From assembly GCA_027627225.1 (NCBI GenBank), contig CM051029.1, positions 14,264,159 to 14,328,158 on the forward strand: DNA of 64,000 nt. The letters run 5' to 3'. Each line of letters starts with the position of its first letter. Position 1 is the stretch's first letter. Below are positions 1 to 11,471 of the stretch, piece by piece. Below the pieces are notes generated by a model. It was given only the letters and a program-made list of their open reading frames with translations. It had not been told where the DNA came from and searched no databases. The stretch is from Congeria kusceri. Its lineage: Eukaryota > Mollusca > Bivalvia > Myida > Dreissenidae. Made by a program: the position numbers and the translations under genes.

Positions 1-2935
1 TTATTTAAGGTCTTATGTCTTACAGTTGAGATATGACTATTTAATATTTACTGCCGGATGTTAATTAGCAGAATCACTATTGTTTCACAAAACCTTTTGC
101 TGAACATGGTCGAAGAAGAGTTGGATATATTAGTTGCTTATTATGACGTTTTGCAGATTTGTTGTCAATCAATATGGACAAGTAATGATAATTTTATTTG
201 CGCATTTTGCTCGTCTCTAATTTTATCGAAACAGAAACACATTAGTCTTATTTTTATTTAGCTCGCTCGTTTCATTTTGTTTGGCAAAAATCCTTAGAAC
301 AACTAATCAATTTGTTGCGGCATGATGATACACAACTGTGGCACGTTGCATCGTAACGCGATATGTAGAGCAATCTTTAGCAAGCCATCGTGTTCAATTT
401 AGGACAAACTCAGTGCCGAACTCTACAACTATGGCTGCGGCCACGTCTTTAACAAATTTATGGACAGTGTCTGTTCATTTGCTCTGATTTTCAATACACG
501 CGTTATACTAAAGCTATATGGGGTATTCCATCTCCAAATGAAGGTAGTTGATCATTCGTACGATCTCCTGATGGTTATTCATTGTATTTGGCTCTGATTT
601 GGTTTTTGTTAGCCTTACCCTTTTGTTACTAAAGAGTCATATTAATAATTATCCGTTGACAGTTGTTCATATATTTCTACCACAAACATAGGTGACTTCC
701 AGTTACTTTCGGTGTCGATTTTTCAAATAATTATGCTTTTGCATTTCACCAGACGTATTATGATGAAATATTGTTATAACGCGTATAACTAAGTGTTTTT
801 ATTAAAATAATGTTCGTGTTTAAAATAAAATATGTTGGCCAAGAATCTGAACCAATTGGGCATCGGACAAACTGAATAACGTAATTTATCGACAGATACC
901 GACATCGGCCGATCATGTAAATGATAACATGTGCACTACTATAACTTTCTTCGTGCGTTGTAAAATGTATGACGTTATCAAGTATGTTGCATGTCTTCGA
1001 ATTAAGTAACTATAATCGAAAGCAGAATATTCCTAAATAATTGACCGCGTTATTGTTCAATGTCGGTTGTTTTAGTCGGATGAATAAGTCTTTATTTGGT
1101 GAAGTCCGCTATTGATAGTTTATTTTCTGCCAAATTGTCAGTCTTGCAATTGAAAGAATAATTTATTGTGCATATATGAGAGGTACAATTTAAATTATAT
1201 TCTATTTTAAACCGGAAGTTATATGACGTCACGTTCTGTATTCTATGTCAAAAACGAACGTATATTCAATCATTCTTATAATATACATTTACCGTCTGGA
1301 GCCTTTACGATTTTGAAACAATTTTAAAAAATTGGAATTGCTTTTATGAAGTTAAACATGTATATCGGTGTATGTGCGCAGTAAGATTTTTATATTAGAC
1401 ACATACACGATAATATATTGTATTTTATTGGATCAATAATATCTATACTACTAAAAATGGATTGATTGTATTGTCGGATTAGCAGAAAATACGTAGGAAA
1501 CCAGTAAACAGGTAATTAGTACAGCATGTAAGTGACACCTTTTGTACTGGAAATAAATTGAAAAAGGAACGTTTCTGTGTAAAAAGAAGGAAATCCGAAA
1601 TCCGCTGAAAATGTGTGGTTCGGAAAAACATGTACCTGTTACGTAGACGATGTGTTTGTGTATTTTGATAGAGATATAAAATACACTTTAACGGGTGAAA
1701 TTCGCTGTCATAATTATTATTATCGCGTCGAGTACCATAACGAAACGTGTTATTGCTTACAGTTAGTAATCAGTATCAAGAACGGCGGCAAGTTCCTTAG
1801 AAAACACACTCGTATGCTAGGACATGCCATTGTTATACCGATAACAATACAGTAAAGTCATGTCACATGAAGAATAAACATAAATTTCCTTATGCGAAAG
1901 TAACCTGTTTTACATTTGAAGTAATTCATCGTGTAAGCAGCGCACACATGTGAGTCGTCTGTGACTTTGTGCTTGTCGGCAGAATTTAAGCGGGCTTTTG
2001 TGGCCTTCCGCGAGGAGAAGAATATGTATTGGGGCGTATTGAATGTTTGAATAACAGAGTGGAAGCTTCGGGCTTAAATCTATGTACATAGTATCATTGA
2101 AAAGGTGTTAAGTACGATTGGACATTAATATTGGCATTATTCATTAAGTGGTAAATGCTGGTTAAACGTATAATTAATTGCTCCACATATAAACAAATAT
2201 TAAGTGTTAAATAGAAGTTATTTTAAATAAGTACTCCATCTTCTTAATTGTTTTTTGATATCTATGAAAGTGAAAAAAAAGTGTATATGTCTTTGTTAAA
2301 AGTAAATTTTTACAATCGATTCAGCTACAACGTACACCCACAAATAATATACTAATGGGCCAGCAAACATGTTATACAACTGAGACATGTTGTGGAAAAT
2401 ATTTCATCGCGATGGTGGCGGGCAAATAGTCCGAAGTAAGTACGTAGTGTTCGCTTATCTTTCAAATTATTCTGTAATAAGACCGAAGTCCTATACATTT
2501 ATGTCTATACTGTAAAAAAGGTCTGTGTAAATTTAAAGCAAACGACTAACACATTAAAAAAGTCACAATTAAGCATTGTGTGCTCATTGTCTTTTTGTCA
2601 TAATGTGGTCAAAGGTTGTGTGCTGTAGATCTGTCTACAGGTAAGACAAAATTACCCCAAAACTAGTCAGATCATGCCATTGATGCAAAGTACAGTAAGT
2701 GAATGTATGATCGAAACGAACGTGGTGTAAAAGGGTCCTTTGATATAATATAATCATTTCCGCGCTTTCGTTATAATATAAAGTTACCATATTACCATAT
2801 TCACAACTAAGGTATACAATATGGCTGTTTACATCCAGCATAACGTTTTCTTCCTGAATTAGATGAAAATTATATGGAAATTAAACTATATGATGCTACG
2901 TCTTGAAAACATTTTAACAAGAAGATATTATTAGA
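1..2935. other. AT-rich stretch without a supported gene
   Basis: I see no exon with matching splice sites and no signal-peptide exon for the receptor at 4388. The one open frame of note, 1613-1855 (+), encodes an 80-residue cysteine-containing peptide (GKTCTCYVDD, EIRCHNYYY, ETCYCLQ). It matches no family I know and has no clear gene context. Confidence 0.4.
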
Positions 2936-3545
2936 TTGGGGTAAGTCGTTGGTTTTCGTGCAGGCGGTCGGCGGGCGGCGTCCAACTTGGGATCCCGCTC
3001 AATAACTTTGGAACTAATTGAGATATTGTAATTAAACTTCATACATACATCTATTTTAACCAGACCTCGCTTGGGATCGCATAAGGTCACGGTCACCGTT
3101 AGGAAAAATAAACACTATTTCCGCTAAATAACTGAAGAATTAATTGGGCTATTTTAATGAAAGTTAATACATCCATACCTTATATTGAAACTTTGCTTGG
3201 GATTACAAATGGATCGGATGGCGTCAATGTCGCCGTTACTACAAATAAAAAATATGTTTCAGCTCAATAACTAATTCAGATATTATAATGAAACTTCATA
3301 TAAAAATACCTTATATATATACTTATCTGGGATTTCATATGGGATGTTTCGAATCAAGGTCAATGTCACAATTACTGAAACTAGAAATATTGTTTCCGCT
3401 CAATACATGGAAAACGCATTGAGATATATCAATGAAGCATCACATATACATGTAGATATATTAAATTGCTTGAAACTGCTTCTGTGGTGGTTGGGGTCAC
3501 GTTCAAGGTCACCGTTCCTAAAAGCAGTTTCTGCTCAATAACTCA
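2936..3545. repeat. Four diverged tandem units of a molluscan-type repeat
   Basis: About four units of roughly 120-170 bases recur, each with TTTCCGCTCAATAACT-like, GATATTGTAATGAAACTT-like and CTTGGGAT...GGTCACGGTCA-like blocks. This resembles a dispersed repeat I recognise from bivalve genomes. Small open frames inside are not genes. Confidence 0.65.
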
Positions 3546-4387
3546 TTAGGTTTAAATATTTGTATAGAGCATCTCCGCTTTGACTCTTTGTTATTTTTGG
3601 ATTGTTACTGACTGAAGTATATTAGTGTCTACATTCTGAATTCCTTTAGAACATGTTCTGCAAAATAATGAAGAAAACAGGATTCCATCATGCTTGAACA
3701 TTTTCTGATTATATGTTTTTCCATTATGTGAACAATGTCCACACCTGATAAATAAAATAATGTTTCTGCACGTTAGATTTTTTTTGCATTGCAATTGGAA
3801 AATATCATCCATTATCTTGGGTGTATTTCCTTCTTTGACACAGCGTTTCCAAATGTAGACTTTGACTTTCGGCTTGGCGGTCTTGTATGCTTCTGCTTTG
3901 TTTCAACTCTGCTCTATTATCTCAGATAAAGACATTAAAATAACTTATTTACATAGTCTTTGCTTTATTTCTATGAATGTCAAATATAGGTATCTGCAAA
4001 TAATAAAACTCAGCACTAACCAAGTTAAATATTCTAAAAGAAAAACAGTTAAAAGCTGTGGCAAGAACATACCATCACCTGATGTAAAGTCTGTTCCACT
4101 AACAACGTTAGCTATTACAACTGCTGTTTCTTTATCAATGACACACTATTTCTAGTACATTTCTATGCCAGAAGTGTTGTTTCGCTTATATGAGCAATAA
4201 GAACATGATGAATGAAATTTCCTTTGTGTAGAGTGTTCAAAACAATGGTTAAGCATTAACTCTGATTATTACGAAAATCAAAGCTAATTTGTCACTGGTA
4301 ACAGATGTTTTGCTCCTATTTAAAATACATAAATACAACACGACATTGTGCCCAATGTTTGGTGTCTGTAAATTGGTTCATTTCCAG

Positions 4388-4693
4388 TGCCGCTCACTTC
4401 GTTGACTATTCAACCAGAGACACCACTTTCGTACCCTGTTCTCAATGTCCCATCGGAGTTCACATGCATCACTTCACAGAGCCGACCTGCGCCTACTATT
4501 CAATGGTTTAATGATAATGTGAACATCACCAACCTGGCTACATATACCTACTCTGCTGACGTCGCAATGAGCAGATTGCAATATACACCGAACTCGTACG
4601 AGTACAGTGGAGGAAATGTATCCTGTGTTGCAAGTTACAAGTTCAACGCCATCAATACAGTTCTAACAACCACCAAGAGCATTCGCGTACAAT
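4388..4693 (+). CDS. Ig-like domain 1 exon
   Basis: Follows a TTTCCAG acceptor and ends at GTAAGT; phase 1 at both ends. The B-strand Cys is in EFTC, the core Trp in IQWF and the F-strand Cys in VSCVAS. The first base has no matching upstream exon in the window. A frameshifted copy is at 18356-18650. Confidence 0.85.
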
Positions 4694-7600
4694 GTAAGTA
4701 CTTTATTACTGTTTAAATTAATATACTGTCTTTATTTGTATGATTGTATGCGTCGCGTGAATGGCATTCTGTATTAAATAGTGTTTATATAGAATTGATG
4801 GACCATCAAAATATGTCTGGTTATTTGAAAAAAAGTGGATTATCTTTTATTCAACGTATCGCTTTATGTTCAGCTAAATATTTGAGAAGTTGTCATGTTG
4901 TGTTTTTCCAGTCCCCGTTTCTAAGCCGATAGTGACATTCAATAAGCTAAGTATATCTGGCACGATCAATATACGAGAGGGCAGACTTGTACATTTGAAT
5001 TGTTCCTCCTCCGGATATCCACCTCCCTCTTATCACTGGACTTACCCAGGAGGTCAGTCCGACGGTGCCCTGCTGTCGTTAAACGTCACTCGCATTAACG
5101 GTAGCTTTTCATGCAAGGCATTTAACTTCATGTATTCATTGAATGGAACCAACAGTACACAGTCTACACAGAACTTTACCGCACTCGATATAAATGTACT
5201 ATGTAAGTAGTGTTAAATGTTATGTTGAAATGTATAATGTTAAATGTTCTTAGAACTTCCAACATGTAACTTTTATTCTACTGCAATTATCATTGAATAT
5301 TATATTGTGATTTCGGCAATTACAGATCCACCGTCCCTTACACGATTATTAAATAAGGACATCAATTTAGAAATCGTTGATAACAATATCAGAGTACTGA
5401 GGAGTGACAACATCAGCATTGTATGTGCGAGTGACGCCAATCCCCCGGCTATTGTATTCTGGCAAGGACAGAATGTCAATTCCTCCACACTGGCAGTCAC
5501 CAGTATACTGCATGACACAGTCTGGACATGCACAGCAAAAAACATCATGACAGAAACTGACGGAACGACATCAACAGGCACTGTGACCAGAAACGTGTCC
5601 GCTACAGTATTGTGTAAATGCAATACCCATATGTTGAGTAAAAGTTAACAATTCGTATACGTATTATAATTTACCAGATGTGTAACTGATCTTCTGTCAG
5701 TATATGATCATTTGATTTGTTACGGAAGACGTATCGCCACCCTTTCAAACACGGCCTCATTGCACGTTTACATTTGCAAAATATAGATGTTGCATTACTG
5801 GTTTGGATAAGGAAAGAATCGATTTTATTCCTAGTAAAATGCTACACTTGCACCGTTCACATCAAGTATTTTGTTCTCGCTTTTTTTTTTTGGTCAAATA
5901 TTAGCGATGAATTTTACGGAATCCTGAGTCCGCCAGTAGCATTCAGACATGTTTAAAACCACTAAAATGCGACAACGCGAAGTGCATTTCGATTCTTTTG
6001 ATATTGTGCCATTTGTTGTTAGAATTTCTGAGTTTATTGTTTAGAAAATAGTTCTACATTTCCTTATATGTAACAATTTAATATAAATCAAAATAATTTT
6101 GTTTTTCGTAGACGGTCCTGTCGTTCCTACGATCACGTATAGCATTCCACAGCACTCAGATAAAAGTTGGATTGTAACAAACGAAACCATAAGAGTTATG
6201 GTAGGAAGTACTGTTCGGTTGATGTGTTCAGTAAACAGTGTGCCAACCTCAGTATACTCATGGGGTTCCGGACACGACTGGAATATTCGAAACATATCTA
6301 ATATCACGCGCACAACGGACACAAACTACACATGCACGGCAAAGAATATCATGAACACCACATTTAAAGGAAACGTTAATGGAAGCAACCATTCATCAGT
6401 AAACCTGAACTTACTGTGTAAGTGTTATAGTCGATTATTTTGTTCACCATTCGCTATCAAGGCATTACATATATAGTTGTTTTTTATCAATGTATTAGCC
6501 AATAGTTATTACCTTTCAGATGGACCTGAGAATATAAAAGCAAAATTCAACAACATCAGCGAGATAGACCAAGTACTTAAAGTTATTAAAGGCTGGTCGT
6601 TCACATTAGCATGCTTTGTAAGCAGTAATCCAGCTCCTAGTTTTTTGTGGTATGGCCATAGAGCTCAAGAAGTAAATGTCCTGTCTATTGCCAATGCGAG
6701 CACTGACATGGACAGGATTTTAACATGCAACGCAGTTAACACCATGGTAGATAGCGTGGGCTATAGCGTAAACGAGACAGCGCACCTTACAATTACCCTT
6801 GATATACTATGTTAGTAATGTTTGCCAAAATTGACCTTATTTGTACATGTACAGAGATTGCTATGTAAGTAATGTTAGCCAATATTGACTTTATTTGTAC
6901 AGAGATTGGTTTATTTTAATATCACACTTGTTATAGATTTTGAATATGAAGACCCATTATTGATTTCATTCTTGCGATTGTATTACATTCTAAAAGTCTT
7001 AACATAAACATGGTTTCCATAAATAACTGCATGTATACCTAAATATTAATTGCATAGTTTTACAAATGTATGATACGATTAATTGATACTCCAGACCCAC
7101 CTGCTGATCAAGTTTTGCAGAACCAAAGCGCTCTACTCAACACGTCTCTAACGGTTACATGCAACTTAACAAATGTTGGTAATCCACCAGCCTCAACCTT
7201 TACATGGATAAGGAAAGACACGAGTACAATGGTGGGTACAGGACAAACACTAACAATAAATAGCACTGGATTGACCGATGAAGGGGAATACCAATGTAAT
7301 GCATCAAACAGAATGCAGCCTATTGGAAATGAAGTTGTGTACGGATTTAGTCAATCGACATTCTATATAAATGTTGAATGTAAGTTAAATAATTACTACG
7401 TTTTTATTTAACTGATGTTTTTATTTTTATTGGAAAAGTAAATAAAAATAACATTCATTCTGTTGGCATCAGACATATAAAGTTGCTACAAACACGTATC
7501 TGAGTTTAAACCATCATGGCGTTTGTAGCAGTGGTGAGCATTAGAGAATGTGTGTATTATGTTTCTATTGCAAATAACTGGCACGATGCAATAGGTTTTT

Positions 7601-10363
7601 AGTATAATGTTTATTGGCCACTCCATGTTTAGGTTTTTGTCCCAGCCTTCTTAACTTTTGGAAAATTAATGTCTAATTGACCGAAGCGATATTAACAACT
7701 ATAAACTGAACTTAATAATCCGTTATTTCTATAAAATTTTCCCAAATAGTTATTGTTTTGTATCATACTATATCCACTTTTTTCAAAAAGTGTCTAGTAT
7801 TATATTGGTGTTCAAATATATATTTCACACGCAAGTTTTCTTCCAGACGGGGCATATATACGGGCATTCAAAGCAAATGAATCAAGCACTAACATCACTG
7901 TTGACCAAGGCGAAACATTAGAACTGGTATGTGATGCTGATGGTGACCCTCAACCTACTGTTCGTATCGTCAATGCAACTCGTGGAAATGAAGCAATCCT
8001 TGTTGAGACTGACGCATATAAAGCCAAATCTCACATACATCTAGCAAGATGTGAATATGATGCTGGAAGCTATAAATGCCTCGCTAACAACCGTTTTAAC
8101 CAAGGAAAACAAACACAGTCACTGGCTATATTCGTTAACTGTAAGTAATGAGGTACATATATATATCAAACCGTACTAAGTGACGAGTAAATATATTGGA
8201 GATACATATTTTAAAGTGCATACAATACAACCTTGTTCTTGCACAGGTGCACCAAGAGCATCACCCTTTTCACCTCCTATAACAGAACAGTACAGAGCTC
8301 CTAACGACTCGGCTGTGTTTACCTTCACAATCATAGCCTATCCTGAGCCAAACTCTTCAGACTTCAGCTGGTACAAACGTATAGATGATGAATGGAAGGA
8401 TGTGTCCAGTGACTCCAAAAACTTTCTGATTAATACCTCTGATGACAAAATGCAGACACAACTGATGATACTCCGTGTGCAGGTTGCAGATTATACAGAA
8501 TACATGGTGAATGTTTCCAACACATTGGGTTCAGTAGCGGAAGTGTTTACCTTACATGCACAGAGTAAGTATCTTTTACAACGTTGAATTGTTTTAAGTA
8601 TGTTGTAACAGAACACATAGTAACATTTTACTAGAGTTAAATATTGAAAAAGTTAGTTGATTCACAATTATATATGTATATATCTATGTTCTTATTTATT
8701 ATACGAGTACACATATTTTAGTCAAACCATATGTTCCGAAGGACTTGCTAATTGACCGAGTAGGAAAAACGAACATTGTTATTACATGGGTTCCTGGTTT
8801 TAACGGCGGTCAGGATCAGAACTTCACTATTCGATACAAAGAAGTCGACAATGAAATATGGAGAGATATATACGTAGCAGGTTCTGTTATAAGCTATACC
8901 TGGGCTATTGAGGGATTAAAACCTGGCACGACTTACCAAATCAAAATGCTGGCAGAAAACAGAATAGGCAAATCTGAGTGGAGTAAAGAAATAAGGGAAA
9001 CAACCCTAGGTGACACAGGTACAGTGTTTACTCACTACGGTATGAAATATGACTTATTAAACTCGACATTAGCAAAGATAAGTAAAACCATTTAAATGGT
9101 TCCATTGTCATATAATGTATATATAAAATATTTGATTTCAGTTGAGAGTAGCCCTGAAACGTCAGTTGTGGGTGGTGTAGTAGGTGGCGTCTTGGGGATT
9201 GTTGTCATCATGATTGCTGTGTCCATCCTGCTATGGAGACATATATCGCATGGTAAATATGTGTTGCATTGTATTGTTCTGTATAATCTTTGCATATACA
9301 TGTACATGCTCATTTCATATATTTGTTTATGGTTTACATTGTAATAGATGACATTAGTCATTTGTGGGACAGCAGGACGAGTTTAGGAGATATAATGTCG
9401 TACAGTTTAATGAACAAGTGTATTTGTGTAATTCGTACTTGATCTTGAAACTGGATGTTAATGAATTCTCAAATTAAAATAGCAACATCACAACCTGTAA
9501 CACGCATAACGTATTATACAAATTACTTAGACTGAGACTTATTTCTATCAATAATAGCATAGTGACATCAATTAATTTAGGGCAAAACGAATCCAACACA
9601 TACCAAACGTATACCAAATCGACTGAACAGTACGAAGATCTTGTCAGAGAACCGTAAGTCAATGTATATACAAAAATGTGCATGTTGATATATCATATAA
9701 ATTATTTGAACAATTGCAAATATTATAACTTGTAAGTGTGTGTTTTATCAGTTTATTAAAATAAACGGTTGTCAATGGTAACTACAAACATATATGTAAT
9801 TAATCACATCAGTGTGTTAGTCACGCAATAACATCTAATAATGCTATTAAAATGGGTGCATTCAGACGAAACAACGATGCCTCAAATACAGATGGAAGTT
9901 ATGAAACATGTAGAATTGGTAAGGTTTCATATATCAGATAATTATTGATGTCAACCATATCAAGCCCGTAATAAAGATAATACATCTTACGAGTCTGCTT
10001 TTATGTTTGTTAACATGTGTCATCTTAAAAATTAAAAACAACACAACAAAACAATAATAAGTGGTTTCGCATCTACCTTGCCTCACTTTTAATTAATTGT
10101 TCCCCTTACTGTCTGTGTTGCCTTTCTTGACAAATATTTTTTCGTTTCTGTTTCTACCAGATTCTGCAGATTTTCACCATGACAATAAGTATGAGACACT
10201 CGCAGAACTAGAATTCCATGAATATCGGAGTCTAACTCCTTACGAAACTCAACGAGACATTACATCGTCCACAGATGATCGGCCTAGGATGCCAGCATTA
10301 AAACAAACAGTGGCGTCAACTGATGATCGGGAATACGTTAATATGAAGTTGTCAACAATTTAA
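4388..10363 (+). CDS. Nephrin-like Ig/FN3 transmembrane receptor (spliced gene, 13 exons seen)
   Basis: A cell-surface receptor or adhesion protein, assembled here from 13 exons (4388-4693, 4912-5202, 5326-5613, 6112-6417, 6520-6810, 7095-7379, 7847-8140, 8247-8564, 8722-9018, 9142-9252, 9581-9653, 9866-9918, 10161-10363). Joined, they give about 1,038 codons without a stop. The order is eight Ig-like domains, one FN3 domain, one membrane helix and a tyrosine-rich tail. Every boundary is phase 1 except the phase-2 joint between the first two tail exons. Eight Ig plus one FN3 is the arrangement of nephrin and its insect relatives; orthology is not shown, and hemicentin-like or Dscam-like relatives are possible. 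No signal-peptide exon was found upstream, so the 5' end is open: the first exon lies in the unexplained 1-4387 region or before the window. Decayed paralogues lie at 17548-21673 and 42735-47423. A polyadenylation signal follows at 10586. Confidence 0.85.
4912..5202 (+). CDS. Ig-like domain 2 exon
   Basis: The acceptor is TTTTTCCAG and the donor GTAAGT, phase 1-1. Ig landmarks are LNCSSSGYPPP (B strand), YHW (C strand) and FSCKAFN (F strand), with several N-glycosylation sequons (NVT, NGS, NGT). The decayed copy is at 19115-19411. Confidence 0.88.
5326..5613 (+). CDS. Ig-like domain 3 exon
   Basis: Acceptor TTACAG, donor GTAAAT, phase 1-1. The domain opens with PPSL, then IVCASDANPPA, VFW and WTCTAKN, an I-set/C2-like pattern. 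The paralogous exon at 19582-19860 carries a premature stop. Confidence 0.88.
6112..6417 (+). CDS. Ig-like domain 4 exon
   Basis: Acceptor TTTTTCGTAG, donor GTAAGT, phase 1-1. Landmarks are RLMCSVNS, YSWGSG and YTCTAKN, with sequons NIS and NIT near the F strand. The copy at 20044-20204 keeps only the first half of the domain. Confidence 0.87.
6520..6810 (+). CDS. Ig-like domain 5 exon
   Basis: Acceptor TTTCAG, donor GTTAGT, phase 1-1. Landmarks are TLACFVSSNPAP, FLWYG and LTCNAVN. Neither other copy retains this domain. Confidence 0.85.
7095..7379 (+). CDS. Ig-like domain 6 exon
   Basis: Acceptor ACTCCAG, donor GTAAGT, phase 1-1. Landmarks are TVTCNLTNVGNPPAS, FTWIRK and DEGEYQCNASN, the best I-set/Ig3 consensus of the eight. 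The ATG at 7070 lies in the intron and is not a start. No counterpart was seen in the other copies. Confidence 0.9.
7847..8140 (+). CDS. Ig-like domain 7 exon
   Basis: This exon has no usable ATG. The acceptor is TTCTTCCAG and the donor GTAAGT, phase 1-1. Landmarks are LELVCDADGDPQP and CEYDAGSYKCLANN; an extra Cys sits just before the F strand and the C-strand Trp is missing. The extra Cys is kept in both paralogues (20299-20592 and 45069-45283). The third copy has a transposon exactly in its B strand. Confidence 0.85.
8247..8564 (+). CDS. Ig-like domain 8 exon (no disulfide)
   Basis: Acceptor TTGCACAG, donor GTAAGT, phase 1-1. The core Trp (SWYKR) and an F/G strand YMVNVSNTLGS are present, but both positions that normally hold the disulfide Cys are hydrophobic. 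All three copies share this, so it is ancestral and not a recent loss. Confidence 0.83.
8722..9018 (+). CDS. Fibronectin type III domain exon
   Basis: Acceptor ATTTTAG, donor GTACAG, phase 1-1. The FN3 pattern is clear: ITWVPGFNGGQ (B strand Trp), YKEVD, then LKPGTTYQIKMLAENRIGKSEWS, the usual L-x-P-x-T-x-Y motif. It is the membrane-proximal domain. Copies 2 and 3 have lost this Trp to a deletion or stop. Confidence 0.92.
9142..9252 (+). CDS. Transmembrane helix exon
   Basis: Acceptor TTTCAG, donor GTAAAT, phase 1-1. A short SSPETS stalk is followed by a glycine-rich hydrophobic helix of about 23 residues (GGVVGGVLGIVVIMIAVSIL) and the stop-transfer WRH. This fixes the topology: Ig/FN3 domains outside, the rest inside. 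Confidence 0.9.
9581..9653 (+). CDS. Cytoplasmic tail exon 1
   Basis: Acceptor AATTTAG, donor GTAAGT; phase 1 in, phase 2 out. It encodes 24 complete codons with three tyrosines: NTYQTYTKS and then EQYEDLV, a YxxL motif. The phases fit the flanking exons exactly, which supports the model although the exon has no ATG. Confidence 0.7.
9866..9918 (+). CDS. Cytoplasmic tail exon 2
   Basis: Acceptor TTCAG, donor GTAAGG; phase 2 in, phase 1 out. It encodes RNNDASNTDGSYETCRI. A closely matching exon at the equivalent place in copy 3 (46938-46990) supports it as real coding sequence. Confidence 0.75.
10161..10363 (+). CDS. C-terminal tail exon with ITAM-like pair and YVNM
   Basis: Acceptor TTTCTACCAG, phase 1, ending at a TAA. 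The tail reads DNKYETLAELEFHEYRSL, so two YxxL units are separated by seven residues (10190-10234), the spacing of an ITAM. The end is DDREYVNMKLSTI; YVNM (10334-10345) fits both YxxM (PI3-kinase p85) and YxN (Grb2) SH2-binding motifs. The copy-3 exon keeps YVNI but has a frameshift after the first YxxL. Confidence 0.85.
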
Positions 10364-10585
10364 ACGTGGCACAAGTGATTTACTGAAGATTAATTCTTAC
10401 TTACTTAATGAGACAATGGCATTTTGTTTTGTCTGCAATATTTTATTATCGGGGTGGTATATGTATAATTAGGCACAGGTAATTTCCTATTTGTTTAGCT
10501 TATAACCTTGTACTTCGCAATACCTTTGTTTTGTAAAACACAATATGCAATTAACAAACGCAAATAGTATAAAAGAAAGGGGCAC

Positions 10586-10591
10586 AATAAA
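10586..10591 (+). promoter_or_regulatory. Polyadenylation signal AATAAA
   Basis: A canonical AATAAA about 220 bases after the stop of the Ig/FN3 receptor, in an AT-rich 3' UTR. No other gene reads into it. Confidence 0.55.
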
Positions 10592-11471
10592 TTAAATCAT
10601 TAAGTGGAATTTGGTTTGATTTCCTTGTTTTCATTGATGTTTAGAACCGATCTAAAGAACGGTGACACATACATGTAGAACGCATATATCGGTAGTACTC
10701 CGTGTTGTTTTCAAACAGTAACTTTCATTGCTGAAAGCATGACTATATTTGAAACTAAAAAAAAACTGTCTAAATAGATTTAAACACACGTTTATGTGGA
10801 TCTACATGTATCAGATAATGTATTGCTTTATTGCTCCTTTATTAACGTTAAATCAGTTAGCTGCTACATTGTTAAAATCAACGGGAGATATATGAGTTCA
10901 GTGCTACACGTACATCGTATATCGTCAATCGAATTGGAACAATAGTATATCCTTTCTGTTAACATGAACATTAATAGATGTTGATGCTTTGCCCCGTTTG
11001 CTCATCTGTATAATTAATTTAAAAAACACTAAAACAATATAAACCACATAATGAGTAATATTATCAATGGAATGTCATTGACATAGTGTTTCTGATAACG
11101 CGTCTAATTCTATCACTGTGCCTGTTTGCAGTCAGCTTATACATGGGGTATATTATAATGAACTATTTACGTGTAGTTCGTTTCAAAATGCGATAGACTT
11201 TCAATATGTCCAATTGCAAATGCAGAGATATTTGAAAACAGGCCCGCGAGCCAAATATATAAAGTCAAATTGCCATTCATTTGGTGAGTGAAATTTATTA
11301 TAAATATATTTACAAATTATTACAAGTATATTTACACATTTCCATTTAAATCACTTATCAAATAAAACACCACAGTTACTATAGTAACGTCACTATGCAC
11401 TAACTGGCCCAAAGCTTTCTGACGTCGACGTCAACAAAATACCGTATGGCGACTCAGACGATGGTAGGCTA

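Noticed and set aside
3862..4155. Hydrophobic frame upstream of the intact receptor as its signal peptide
   Set aside because: The frame does not start with ATG, and no donor in the right phase follows the hydrophobic part.
5300..5623. 107-residue minus-strand frame
   Set aside because: Antisense of Ig domain 3, whose plus-strand frame has splice sites and Ig landmarks.
7070..7094. ATG at 7070 as a start of Ig domain 6
   Set aside because: It lies before a good acceptor at 7093-7094, and the exon frame and phase match the preceding exon.
9092..9361. 89-residue minus-strand frame
   Set aside because: Antisense of the transmembrane exon.
9348..9442. Possible extra tail exon after GTAATAG
   Set aside because: It is open for about 30 codons but has no good donor before a stop, and the exons at 9252 and 9581 already join in phase.
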